Shown here in pieces: positions 26,936 to 35,984 of a stretch of DNA of 64,000 nucleotides; the stretch's first letter is position 1; every line of letters begins with the position of its first letter. Source of the stretch: Planctomycetaceae bacterium (GTDB taxonomy: Bacteria > Planctomycetota > Planctomycetia > Planctomycetales > Planctomycetaceae). The position numbers and the translations under genes were made by a program. The notes below the pieces were generated by a model. That model was given only the letters and a program-made list of their open reading frames with translations, ran no database searches and was not told where the DNA came from. The stretch covers positions 1 through 64,000 of the forward strand of contig JAKFWA010000067.1 in NCBI GenBank assembly GCA_021732995.1, in the 5' to 3' direction.

Positions 26936-27511
26936 TCACGAGGCGTCGGCTGGTTTCTCAAACCGGCGAGTTGTGCCCACAGCGGCGTCGACGGTCGTCG
27001 GAGTCAGCACATGAAATCGGGCGTCAGCAACCGGATTCAGGGTCATCCGTACTCGAGACAAGCCGCTGGCCGGTGCCGACATAACCTCAAAATGAATCTC
27101 GACGTCAATCAATCGCGTGGTCTCGGGAACGCCAGCGTCAGTTGTCTGACCTTTGCGAGTGGTGCGAGTTAATCCCTGCGGCCCTGCCGCCCACGTAACA
27201 ATCTCGTCACCGTTACGGAGCACGATCTCATGACCGGCATTGCCGACGAGTTTGGCCTCGGTTGCGACATGCGCATCGTTCCGAAATTCACGAGCCAACC
27301 GCGCTAAAACTGCGGACTGAGTAATCGAGGCACTGAGATTAACCTGCTGCCTGAACATTCGGAACAACGCCGTGCCTGCGATGGTCATCAGCATCGAGAA
27401 CATCATCATGATCACGACGCATTGTACGAGCATGGAGCCGCGGCGGGTGTCACGCCGATTCACTGATCGCACGACATGAGGTGCTGTGGAGTAACAAGGA
27501 TGTGTTTTCAT
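26936..27511 (-). CDS. minor pseudopilin-like protein (GspJ/PilW type)
   Basis: This is a 191-residue protein with an N-terminal membrane helix (RRGSMLVQCVVIMMMFSMLM). The following helix has Q, L and R at regular spacing (TALFRMFRQQVNLSASITQS), then a beta-rich domain (AGHEIVLRNGDEIVTW, RLIDVEIHFEVMSAPASG). The layout fits a GspJ/PilW-like minor pseudopilin, although the leader lacks the canonical F and E residues. Its start ATG overlaps the stop of the upstream pseudopilin gene by 4 nt (ATGA), indicating translational coupling. Confidence 0.65.
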   Translation of the reverse strand: MKTHPCYSTAPHVVRSVNRRDTRRGSMLVQCVVIMMMFSMLMTIAGTALFRMFRQQVNLSASITQSAVLARLAREFRNDAHVATEAKLVGNAGHEIVLRNGDEIVTWAAGPQGLTRTTRKGQTTDAGVPETTRLIDVEIHFEVMSAPASGLSRVRMTLNPVADARFHVLTPTTVDAAVGTTRRFEKPADAS

Positions 27512-27948
27512 TGCGGCCCCCTCAGCCAGGTTGTCAGTCGCACCGGTTCGGTCGGCTGACCGCTTAGGCTTGGCCATGAGATCGACAGTTGCACTTTTAG
27601 CAGGCCCTGCGCGTCGGCGACCGGCGTGGAAGTGGACTTCAAACTTGCATCCGGCAATCTTGCCTTAGCTGCGTCGGATAATTGCAACTTCTGCAATTCT
27701 TCTGAGGTGACCTGCGTAGCCGGACGGGCTGCCAGATCTTCCATCAGGTTGCTCAGTTCGAGACTGGCGACGCGTCGTAAGTCGGCGCTCCGGCGGGCGG
27801 TTTCAACTCGCCGAAGGGTCGGCACGAGTAATCCCAGCAAGCACCCCAACACCAGTAGTGCCACGAACAGTTCGACGAACGAAGCACCCGCTCGTCGATG
27901 TCTGAGCAGCGACTTGGGCGATGAGCGAGTTATAGAATTGCGAGTCAT
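27508..27948 (-). CDS. minor pseudopilin-like protein (GspI/GspH type)
   Basis: This 146-residue protein has a leader RRAGASFVELFVALLVLGCL, in which the +5 glutamate of prepilins is preserved (FVELFVALLVL). A helix with paired arginines follows (RRVETARRSADLRRV), then a short C-terminal domain. It is likely cleaved and methylated like other prepilins. The ATG at 27948 sets the short basic leader. The gene ends in a 4-nt overlap with the next pseudopilin gene and starts 49 nt after a GspF-like gene. Confidence 0.75.
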   Translation of the reverse strand: MTRNSITRSSPKSLLRHRRAGASFVELFVALLVLGCLLGLLVPTLRRVETARRSADLRRVASLELSNLMEDLAARPATQVTSEELQKLQLSDAAKARLPDASLKSTSTPVADAQGLLKVQLSISWPSLSGQPTEPVRLTTWLRGPQ

Positions 27949-27997
27949 CACGATATGAGCCAGCTTCACAGGTTGGTGTATCAATTCGACCGATGAT

Positions 27998-29527
27998 TCA
28001 CGAAAGGTCGTTCAGAAGTTTCACCATAGGCAGGAACAACGGCACGACCACAAAGAAAACAATCACGCCGAGCATCAGAGTAGGAACTGGTTGCAGATAT
28101 TCAAAAATCACCCGGACGCGATACTGAAAGCGCCGCTCCCGCAATGCCGCAAGTTCCCGGAGCGCCCAAGGCAAGTTGCCCACCTGGCTCGCGGAACGCA
28201 CCAATTGCAAGTCGTTCAGTCCGAGCAAACCTTCGCTCTGCAGGACTTCCCAGCAGTCAGCCCCGGATTCCAGTTGATACTGAGCCTTTACCAACGCATT
28301 CCGCGTTGTCGGGCGAAAGTGATGATGACTCAATGCGGACAGCCCTTTTAAAAGCGATTGGCCGCTCGCAGTGGCCCTCGCCAGATGTCTGAGCACGTCA
28401 GGCCCATCCAGCATCGGGTAGAGCCATTTGAGCCAACGCGTTCGTAGATTCTTCCAACTCTGGCTGTCGGCCCGGACCAGTTCCATCATTACCCAGGTGA
28501 GTACCAGTACGACCGGTGCCGTGATGAAGCCGAAATTCGAAATTGCGTCGGAGACCTGAATGAGCCCTTGGGTCATCTTGGGCAGTTCAGTGCCGAATCC
28601 TGCAAAGATGGCTTTGAACTTCGGAATAATAAACACCATCAGGAATGTGCAAATCAGGGCGGCGATCCAGCCCGCCGCTGCGAAATAGATTGCGTTACCC
28701 GCCATGGGGCTTTGAGCCGAATCGGACACCAGATTGTCAGCCTGCTGCTTCGCGAGTTCCGGCAGTGTCTCGGCCAATGTGCCAGCCTCTTCCGCAACCA
28801 GGATCTCTGTCACCATCCACGGCGGCAGCACCGACCGCACATCTCTGAGCGCAGTGCCCAGCGAGAGACCGTCATCGAGTAATTTGGCAACTCGATACAA
28901 GCGGGTGGCATAAGTCGGCCCGCAAGCGTGAGCGTGTGCCCGCAATTCGTTCGCTAAGCTCCGGTTGTTGCGCATAGCTACGCTTAATAACCACAACAGC
29001 TGCGTAGGCCGCCGATGCCGGCCAACTCCAATCAGGAACGGCCACACCATGGCCGTCGCCAGCCCAATCAGAATGAGTAGCCAAGGCGCCACGATCCCAA
29101 TCGGCACCAGTAAGATCAGGCCGCCAACCGCCAGCAGCACACGCAACGTTCGTCGGTCGCTGGCATCGCGAGCTGCGCTCTCCATGATTCGACCCGCATC
29201 AAAATCTGCAGTAGCGATCGCAATACGGTTCAGAGCCGCACTCATCACCAGGCTGACAATGCTCAGCACGCCGCACAATACAGCGACGATGATCTCATCT
29301 TCTGTGGCCCTGTTAAAACTAAGCATGGCCGTTATGGTCAGGACTCCGGACAACAGGCCGAGTGCCACATTGGCCACAACCAGTTTGCGAATGCGCCGCG
29401 CACACAGGCGATAATTGTCATGATACGCGGCACGGGACCAGTGCATCGCCAGCGTGAACGACCCGATCAGGGTTGCCACCATCAGGCAGGTTAGCAGGCA
29501 GAGTGTGATGAAGAGAGTTTCAGGCAT
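27998..29527 (-). CDS. gspF: GspF/PilC-like inner membrane protein, paralogue 1
   Basis: This is a 509-residue polytopic protein of the type II secretion F family. The C-terminal half shows the F domain (KFKAIFAGFGTELPKMTQGL, later ADCWEVLQSEGLLGLNDLQL, and a final helix VIFFVVVPLFLPMVKLLNDL). An earlier F-domain copy is visible as VAKLLDDGLSLGTALRDV. It is longer than the usual ~400 residues because of an N-terminal region with several membrane segments. The C-terminal LFLPMVKLLNDLS is almost identical to that of paralogue 2, so the two arose by duplication. GspF/PilC proteins form the platform that the GspE ATPase turns. Confidence 0.87.
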   Translation of the reverse strand: MPETLFITLCLLTCLMVATLIGSFTLAMHWSRAAYHDNYRLCARRIRKLVVANVALGLLSGVLTITAMLSFNRATEDEIIVAVLCGVLSIVSLVMSAALNRIAIATADFDAGRIMESAARDASDRRTLRVLLAVGGLILLVPIGIVAPWLLILIGLATAMVWPFLIGVGRHRRPTQLLWLLSVAMRNNRSLANELRAHAHACGPTYATRLYRVAKLLDDGLSLGTALRDVRSVLPPWMVTEILVAEEAGTLAETLPELAKQQADNLVSDSAQSPMAGNAIYFAAAGWIAALICTFLMVFIIPKFKAIFAGFGTELPKMTQGLIQVSDAISNFGFITAPVVLVLTWVMMELVRADSQSWKNLRTRWLKWLYPMLDGPDVLRHLARATASGQSLLKGLSALSHHHFRPTTRNALVKAQYQLESGADCWEVLQSEGLLGLNDLQLVRSASQVGNLPWALRELAALRERRFQYRVRVIFEYLQPVPTLMLGVIVFFVVVPLFLPMVKLLNDLS

Positions 29528-29591
29528 CTCGTATTTCCAGATGCATCGGCAGTGTTATGCAACAATTGCCAGCCGCGCTACGTCGAAGTAC

Positions 29592-30821
29592 TCACGAAAG
29601 ATCATTCAGCAATTTGACCAGTGGCATGAATAGCGCCACTACCAGCAAAGCCACCGATCCACCCAGCACCAGGACGATCAGCGGTTCCATTCCCAAACCA
29701 GCCATGCGGGAATCGACCAGCGTTTGAGCAGCGAAATGCTCGCTGGCGACTCTTAAAGAGCCTGGTAGCATATTGTCCTGCCGACCGCAGATGAGTGCCT
29801 GCACAAAACTCGGTGACAGGCGGTACTGGAGACGAGCAGCCTCGACCAGCGAGATGCCCTGCTGCACATAGTCGCTCATGCGGTACGCAGAGGCGCGGAC
29901 GTAACCATCGTTGACACCATCACCAGCCAGCCGCAACGCGGTCGGCAGTGGCAGGTCGTTTTCCACCATCATCGCCAGCAGTTGTGCGAACTCCGCATGC
30001 GAACGATTTCTCCACATCGTGCCGAAAATTGGCACCGCGTAGAGAAACAACGCTCCAGACTCCGACATCATGGCAGCTCGGAACAGGCGGGGTGTCATCA
30101 ACACCAGCAGGACACCGAAAACCAGTGACGCCGGCCACCACTGAAAGATCAGCTCTACAACTGAAGATGTGCGAATAAGCACATCGGTCAAGCCGGGCAG
30201 TTCCGTGCCAAAACCTCGAAAGATCTCGCGAAACAGGGGCACAATGTACCCCAGTAGAAACAGGAAGAGCAGACCTCCTGCAATGCCACCGCTCAGCGGA
30301 TAAAGCAGCGAGGATTGCAGATTGCGGCTCATGCGATCGCGCATGCGAACAAATTCAGTATATTGGCCAAAACTGCGAGCCAAGTCTCCCGATTGGCGGC
30401 CTGCTCGCACCAACCCGGTGAGATAACTCGGCAGCAGCGACGACTGATTTGCAAAGGCCACGTCGAGATCCAGGCCCACGTCGAGATCCTGACTCATCGC
30501 CAGAAATGCCGTTCGGATTCGTTGGTTCGGCACTTCCTCGGCCAGAGCCCGCAAGCTCACGGAGAGAGGCAGCCCCGCAAGAATAATGTCACCGATCTGC
30601 CCGAGAACTTCCGACTGTTCCGCCTGCGAGAAACGAACATTCGAAGCTGTAGCCGTCGCTGGTTGCGTTTCTTCTTCTTGCCCTTGCGGTCGCTCAATCA
30701 CGATCTCTTCGAGACCTCGTTCCGCCAGCAACTGTCTGGCTTCCGTCGGCGACGAAGCCTCAATCGACCCGTTGATGGGGCCGACGTCAGGAGCGACAGC
30801 GCTATAATTAAAAATGGGCAT
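29592..30821 (-). CDS. gspF: GspF/PilC-like inner membrane protein, paralogue 2
   Basis: This 409-residue protein has the canonical family length. The N-terminal cytoplasmic region PIFNYSAVAPDVGPINGSIE, then EARQLLAERGLEEIVI, is the classic GspF/PilC opening. Two F domains follow, the first with ILAGLPLSVSLRALAEEVPN and LTGLVRAGRQSGDLARSFGQ, the second ending LFMPLVKLLNDLS. REIFRGFGTELPGLTDVLI matches paralogue 1. The ATG at 30821 is chosen because the family N-terminus starts there. Repeat copy C lies in the 86-nt gap before it. Confidence 0.92.
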   Translation of the reverse strand: MPIFNYSAVAPDVGPINGSIEASSPTEARQLLAERGLEEIVIERPQGQEEETQPATATASNVRFSQAEQSEVLGQIGDIILAGLPLSVSLRALAEEVPNQRIRTAFLAMSQDLDVGLDLDVAFANQSSLLPSYLTGLVRAGRQSGDLARSFGQYTEFVRMRDRMSRNLQSSLLYPLSGGIAGGLLFLFLLGYIVPLFREIFRGFGTELPGLTDVLIRTSSVVELIFQWWPASLVFGVLLVLMTPRLFRAAMMSESGALFLYAVPIFGTMWRNRSHAEFAQLLAMMVENDLPLPTALRLAGDGVNDGYVRASAYRMSDYVQQGISLVEAARLQYRLSPSFVQALICGRQDNMLPGSLRVASEHFAAQTLVDSRMAGLGMEPLIVLVLGGSVALLVVALFMPLVKLLNDLS

Positions 30822-30859
30822 AGTAAGAGGCCGCGAGTAGCAGGAGATCAAAAGTTATC

Positions 30860-30886
30860 TAGGTCGGACAGGAGTGTCCGGCCTGC
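30860..30886. repeat. dispersed palindromic repeat, copy C
   Basis: This is the shortest copy: it starts TAGGTCGGACAGGAGTGTCC and ends GGCCTGC. GGACA and TGTCC pair around a short loop. Unusually, it sits inside an operon, between the paralogue 3 stop and the paralogue 2 start, where it could affect mRNA stability or partial termination. Confidence 0.6.
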
Positions 30887-30907
30887 TTGTCATGACAGCC
30901 AGAATCA

Positions 30908-32005
30908 CTACATCACCAGCAGCGGCTGAGCGACCTGATGGTATAATTCCCACACGGGAGCAAAGACGGTGAGTGAATAGATCAGCAGAGCAACGCCACC
31001 AATCCCGCAACTCAACAGAATCGGCAGTACCGAACGAGCAAACTCAACCTGCTGTTCAGCACGACGTTGATAAACCTCACTGGTTTGCCACATTGTCGGG
31101 CCGAGCGCGTGATGCCTCTCGCCCATCGCCATCATGGAGCGCATGAACGGGGGCATTACTTCGATATTCTGTACACAAACCGCGAGCGACTGGCCGCCAC
31201 GAAGCAATTCCGACAGACGATTCGAGCCTCGCATCAGCGACGAGTTCCCGGTTGCGCAACTTGCCAGTACCACAGCTTCGTGCAGGGGTGTCTCGTGATT
31301 AACCAACACGCCCAGCAGTTTGGAGAACGTGGCGCGATCCAGATTGTCCATCGCAGATCGCATCCAGGGCAGCCAGGCGAAACGCCTGACCGAACGAGGT
31401 AGCAGCGATCCTGAAGCCACTTGGCGGTCGTTCGCTGAAAAGACAAACGAGAACAGTATAAACACCAGCCAGATTGAAAGCGGAGCAGCCCAGCTCCAGA
31501 TCGCTATTGTATCTGTCAGCTCGCGCAACAGCAGAAAGATCGGCCCCGGTTCCGCACGTAGAGTGGTATAAAACCGCTCGATGATCTCGGGAATCCAGAA
31601 CGCCATGAACGCCAGGAAGCAGCCATAAGCCAGAATCAGCACGATCATGGGATAGATCAGCGCCACCACTGAGCGGCGATGCAGTTCCAACATGGTCCGA
31701 CCCAGAACGGACAGCATCTCCAGAGCCTGAGGCAGTCGGCCGACTCGCAGTCCCGCTTCCACAATCGCGGTGTACACGTTCGGCAGGTGATCGCCCTCCT
31801 GACGCAAAGCCTGCTCCAGCGAGACTCCAGCGGCGACTCGTTCCTGCAGACGTTGCGACAGCCGCGAGATGCCGCCCAACGTGCTGTCTGCGATCTGCCT
31901 CAGCCCCAAGTCAAGCGGCAGGCCAGCCCGCACCACTCCCGCCAGTTCGTCGTTGAACGCGAGCAGCGCTTCCAGTTTCAGCGGTGAGCGATTCTGAGTG
32001 GCCAT
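30908..32005 (-). CDS. gspF: GspF/PilC-like inner membrane protein, paralogue 3
   Basis: This 365-residue protein is the most divergent of the three. It lacks the GspF N-terminal cytoplasmic region and starts directly with an F domain (LEALLAFNDELAGVVRAGLP, LQERVAAGVSLEQALRQEGD). TAIVEAGLRVGRLPQALEML corresponds to the family helix seen in paralogue 2. Three membrane segments are visible (IYPMIVLILAYGCFLAFMAF, WSWAAPLSIWLVFILFSFVF, and ILLSCGIGGVALLIYSLTVF). The ATG at 32005 with AGGA upstream is preferred over a much longer frame from 32146 that would overlap the gspE 3' end. Confidence 0.87.
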   Translation of the reverse strand: MATQNRSPLKLEALLAFNDELAGVVRAGLPLDLGLRQIADSTLGGISRLSQRLQERVAAGVSLEQALRQEGDHLPNVYTAIVEAGLRVGRLPQALEMLSVLGRTMLELHRRSVVALIYPMIVLILAYGCFLAFMAFWIPEIIERFYTTLRAEPGPIFLLLRELTDTIAIWSWAAPLSIWLVFILFSFVFSANDRQVASGSLLPRSVRRFAWLPWMRSAMDNLDRATFSKLLGVLVNHETPLHEAVVLASCATGNSSLMRGSNRLSELLRGGQSLAVCVQNIEVMPPFMRSMMAMGERHHALGPTMWQTSEVYQRRAEQQVEFARSVLPILLSCGIGGVALLIYSLTVFAPVWELYHQVAQPLLVM

Positions 32006-32076
32006 AATCCTGTTCTCACGCGACGAGCAGCGCGGTTGACACCCGGCTGCCGAATTAATCGGAGCCGAAACTCCGT

Positions 32077-33285
32077 TTACTTCCCGAATCCCAACACGCG
32101 ACGCACTTCCGCCGGACTGGTCAACCCGTCGTTGACGGCATCGCAAGCACCTTGCCAGCGCGTCTTCATTCCGGCCGCGACCGCCAGCGACTCCAGCTCA
32201 TCCGCCGCACCGCGCGACAGAATTGCCTTGCCGAGATCGCTGTTGTCGGTTCGCAAAAACTCAGCCAGCAACGCCCGCCCAAGATAGCCGGTGCCACGAC
32301 AGGCATCACAGCCTTCGGGTGTTCGCCAGTGATTGACATTCAGCCCCAACTTCGCAGCGATGTCGTGGGATTCTAAAGAGCACCGGCACAGCCGCCTCAC
32401 AAGCCGCTGACTGACAATGCCCAGCAATCCGGTGCGTAACAAGTACGGTTCAATGCCCATGTCGGAGAGTCGACAGATCGCTCCCGCAGCACTGCCCGCA
32501 TGAAATGTTGTCAGCACCAGATGTCCCGTCAGAGCTGCCTGAAACACCGTTTCAGCCGTCTGACGATCACGAATCTCACCAACCAGAATGACCTCCGGAT
32601 CTTGCCGCATCAGCGACTTCAACCCGGTGGCGTAATCGAAGCCCGCGACAGGGTTGATCTGCGATTGAGCAACACCCGGCACAACAGCTTCAATCGGGTC
32701 TTCCAGGCTTACTAGACTCCGCTGCGCCCCAAACTTGTCTACCAATTCTCGCAGACAGGCATAAATCGTTGTCGTCTTGCCGCTACCCGCCGGTCCGCTG
32801 ATCACTGTGACGCCGCCGCTTTCCAGCAGCAGGTCGCGTAGCCCTGATTGAATGTCGTTCGGCAGGCCCAGGTCGTGCAGATGTCGGTAGCTCCCCGAAC
32901 CAACAAACAGGCGAATGACAGCCTTCTCACCAAACAGAGTGGGATAGGTACTCAGCCGCATCTCCACGCCGCCGACGCTGACACCTCGAATGCGACCTTC
33001 CTGCGGCGAGTCTGTGCGATACGTGAGCAGTTCAGCCAGTACCTTCAGCCGCGCGATGACGTTCGGGGCGATGTCCTTCGGCAGGCGGTCAATCGCATGC
33101 AGCACGCCGTCCACGCGCCACAGCATCTCCATGCCGGACTCGTCCGGGACCAGATGAACGTCACTGGAGCCGGCTTCGCGAGCGCTGGCCAGAATCGCGT
33201 CCACCAGTTCGACCGCAGTGGCCACTGCCGCCGCGCGACGCCGCTGCAAATCCGCGCGAAACTGGCCGGTGAGATCTAGAGGCAT
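32077..33285 (-). CDS. gspE: GspE/PilB-type secretion ATPase
   Basis: This 402-residue hexameric traffic ATPase powers the secretion or pilus machine. Visible are SSDVHLVPDESGMEMLWRVD (N2 domain), Walker A GPAGSGKTTT at ~164-173, the Asp box SLEDPIE, Walker B-like DPEVILVGEIRD and the His box LTTFHA. The usual N-terminal N1 domain is missing, so it is shorter than typical GspE/PilB (~500-560 residues). The zinc region, normally two CxxC pairs, reads LCRCS and CDAC, so the first pair is CxC. The ATG at 33285 is the first gene of the operon, divergent from a histidine kinase gene. Confidence 0.92.
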   Translation of the reverse strand: MPLDLTGQFRADLQRRRAAAVATAVELVDAILASAREAGSSDVHLVPDESGMEMLWRVDGVLHAIDRLPKDIAPNVIARLKVLAELLTYRTDSPQEGRIRGVSVGGVEMRLSTYPTLFGEKAVIRLFVGSGSYRHLHDLGLPNDIQSGLRDLLLESGGVTVISGPAGSGKTTTIYACLRELVDKFGAQRSLVSLEDPIEAVVPGVAQSQINPVAGFDYATGLKSLMRQDPEVILVGEIRDRQTAETVFQAALTGHLVLTTFHAGSAAGAICRLSDMGIEPYLLRTGLLGIVSQRLVRRLCRCSLESHDIAAKLGLNVNHWRTPEGCDACRGTGYLGRALLAEFLRTDNSDLGKAILSRGAADELESLAVAAGMKTRWQGACDAVNDGLTSPAEVRRVLGFGK

Positions 33286-33571
33286 ACCAACTTCTCAATT
33301 CAGCATCTTCGCTGCGACCGAACCACCCCCCAAGCGGAAACACCCTCGTTTGCCGCAGGTCTTGCCTCCAGAGATCCACTCACCGGGCGAATTTGTCTGA
33401 CGATTCGCGAACAGCATCCAACATCAACCAGCGTAAACGAGACCGAACAAATCCCTCCCGACGACGGGCATCTTGATGGTTTGCCGCCAACCGGTGAACA
33501 GCGGCTAGCCTAACGCGCTTTTCAAGCCATCTTTGAGCAGGTGATTCTGCGTTCTGTACTCGGGGTCTGAA

Positions 33572-35893
33572 TTGTCGCTTCGTCAAAAGATTACGCTCTC
33601 GCTTGCCGCGATGTGCGCCCTGTTCGCAGGTGTGACCTGCCTCGTTGCCGAGTTCGTCGTGCTCCCCAGCTTCGCCGAACTTGAGCAAGAGGAAGGTCAA
33701 CGCGACCTCGTGCGCTGCACGGGAGCTATTCAGAGCGAACTTGAGTTCATCGGCAATCAGGCGTCCGACTGGGGCGCCTGGGACGAAGCCTATGAGTACG
33801 TCATCGATCGCAATCAGAAGTTCGTCGATGCGAACTTCACTCCGGAAGTTTTTGGCAACCTGCGGATCAACTTCATCTGCTTCGTTACTCAGAAAGGCGA
33901 AATCGCCTTCGAAGCCCTGCGTGACGAAGCCGAATTAACCGAGATCGACGCTCCAGACATCTTTCGCTTTGTCCGTAGGAACTGGCGCTCAATTGCAAAC
34001 TTCAATTCTATCGACGGCGCCAGCTCGGGCCTCGTGATGACCAGCGTCGGACCGATGCTGCTCTCATCCCGCCCGATCATGACGTCCAAACGGGAACTGC
34101 CTCTGCGCGGCGCGATCGTAATGGGGCGTTTGCTGGACAAAGACCTGCTGGCTGAGTTCTCAAAACGCACCGCCATCCAGATTCAAAGCTGGCCGGCGAA
34201 CAGTGCTGATCTCGGGCCGCACGAGCAACGAGCCCTGCAGCGGCTGATCTCCGGCGAGCAGAGTATCATCGAGCCATACGACAGCCAGGTGTTGCACGCC
34301 TACACGCTGCTGGATGATATCAACGGCGACTCCGGCTTGCTGGTGCGTTTGCAATGCAATCGTTCGCTGATGCAGGCGGGCAGCCGGATCGCATCGCTGG
34401 GCATGTTCTCCAATCTGGCGGGTGGCTTCTTCATTCTGCTGATGACCGGTCTGATTCTTCAGCAACTCGTGATTCGACCGCTGGTGAAGGTCACTCGTTA
34501 TGCCGAGTACGTCGGTGTTGGCGATGCGACTCCCGCCGTGCTGGATGTTGTTCAGAGCGATGAGATTGGAAAACTCGCCAATGAACTGCGGGCGATGGTG
34601 CAACGACTGGGCGAATCGCGCAGCAAACTCAGCGCGGCTTGCGAGCAGGCCCAAGCGGCGAATCGGGCCAAGTCCGACTTCCTGGCGAACATGAGTCACG
34701 AGATCCGGACTCCGATGACCGCCATTCTCGGCTATTCCAGCATCCTTTATGAAGACGGCATTCACGACCTGCCGCGTGAGATCTTGCGTGAGGCTATCGA
34801 TTCCATTCATCGCAACGGCGAGCACCTGCTCGGCGTCATCAACGATATTCTCGACCTGTCCAAGCTTGAGTCTGGGAACCTCACCGTTGAACCAACGGCG
34901 ATCAATCCGACTCAGGTCGTGAACGAAGTGGTTGCGTCACTGAGTGACCGTGCCCTGGCGGGCCACATCAGCCTGTCGGTCTCGATTCAATCGAACGTGC
35001 CGCAGTCGATCGTCAGCGATCCCAACCGCCTGCGCCAGATTCTGATGAACCTGGTGGGCAACGCGATCAAGTTCACAGAACGTGGATCGGTGGTCGTTCG
35101 TATCTCCCTCAATACATCCCAGACCAACAACCCCCAGCTGCAGATCGAAGTGGTGGATACCGGCATCGGCATCCGCCAAGAGCAGTTGCCGCAGTTGTTC
35201 GCGCCCTTTGCTCAAGCCGATTCGTCAATGACGCGACGCTTCGGAGGCACGGGGCTCGGACTAACCATCTCACGCGAGCTGACGCATCTACTCAACGGAG
35301 AAATCTTAGTGGAGTCTCAGTTCGGTGTTGGCAGTACCTTCACCGTTCGTATTCCCGCGCCGCTGCCGCAGCAACAATCCGCCGCGCCCCGGCCAGTTGA
35401 CGTTTCCACCGCGCCGCCCGTTCCCGCGACTCTCACAGACGAAGTTACCCGATTGAACACGCCTGCTCCGCGAGCCCTCGATCAGATTCGTGTGCTGCTC
35501 GTTGAAGACTGTGTCATCAATCAGAAGCTGATCGTCCATCTGCTTACGAAGGCGGGTGCGACAGTCACCGTTGTCAACGATGGACTGCAGGCAGTGGAAC
35601 GGCTGTGTGTTGACTCCGACGCCAACCGCGAACTGCTTAGCTCCCCACCGTTTGATCTGGTGCTTACGGACCTGCAGATGCCCCGGATGGACGGCTACAC
35701 CGCGACGCGGCTGTTGAAGACGAAGGGCCTGGCGATTCCCGTTATCGCGCTGTCCGCATCGTCGCTGACGGATGAACTTAAGCACCACGAAGCGGCCATC
35801 TGGGACGACAGTATCTCGAAGCCGATCAACCGCGCGGAACTCATTCAGACCTGCGTGCGGCATGCCTCGCTATCGCTGGCCGCCCACGCGTAA
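33572..35893 (+). CDS. CHASE4 hybrid sensor histidine kinase
   Basis: This 773-residue membrane kinase has a TM helix near residues 8-30 and a periplasmic CHASE4 domain (ASDWGAWDEAYEYV). A second TM (~280-305, FSNLAGGFFILLMTGLILQQ) and a HAMP linker follow. HisKA carries SHEIRTP with phospho-acceptor H376, and HATPase_c shows N, G1 (DTGIGI) and G2 (GGTGLGLTIS) boxes. A C-terminal receiver has VEDCVIN and phospho-acceptor D700 in LTDLQMPRMDG, with the conserved lysine in SKPIN. Translation appears to start at TTG (33572), since the next ATG would cut the first TM. No output regulator is adjacent; the divergent secretion operon is a possible target but this is unproven. Confidence 0.9.
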   Translation: MSLRQKITLSLAAMCALFAGVTCLVAEFVVLPSFAELEQEEGQRDLVRCTGAIQSELEFIGNQASDWGAWDEAYEYVIDRNQKFVDANFTPEVFGNLRINFICFVTQKGEIAFEALRDEAELTEIDAPDIFRFVRRNWRSIANFNSIDGASSGLVMTSVGPMLLSSRPIMTSKRELPLRGAIVMGRLLDKDLLAEFSKRTAIQIQSWPANSADLGPHEQRALQRLISGEQSIIEPYDSQVLHAYTLLDDINGDSGLLVRLQCNRSLMQAGSRIASLGMFSNLAGGFFILLMTGLILQQLVIRPLVKVTRYAEYVGVGDATPAVLDVVQSDEIGKLANELRAMVQRLGESRSKLSAACEQAQAANRAKSDFLANMSHEIRTPMTAILGYSSILYEDGIHDLPREILREAIDSIHRNGEHLLGVINDILDLSKLESGNLTVEPTAINPTQVVNEVVASLSDRALAGHISLSVSIQSNVPQSIVSDPNRLRQILMNLVGNAIKFTERGSVVVRISLNTSQTNNPQLQIEVVDTGIGIRQEQLPQLFAPFAQADSSMTRRFGGTGLGLTISRELTHLLNGEILVESQFGVGSTFTVRIPAPLPQQQSAAPRPVDVSTAPPVPATLTDEVTRLNTPAPRALDQIRVLLVEDCVINQKLIVHLLTKAGATVTVVNDGLQAVERLCVDSDANRELLSSPPFDLVLTDLQMPRMDGYTATRLLKTKGLAIPVIALSASSLTDELKHHEAAIWDDSISKPINRAELIQTCVRHASLSLAAHA

Positions 35894-35984
35894 GAGTTGA
35901 TCAATCCGGATGCGAAGGTTCCTCAAGCCCGACACTCTTGCCTGCCTCAGTTACTACTGCCGCCGGACATTTCTCCAGCGATCG

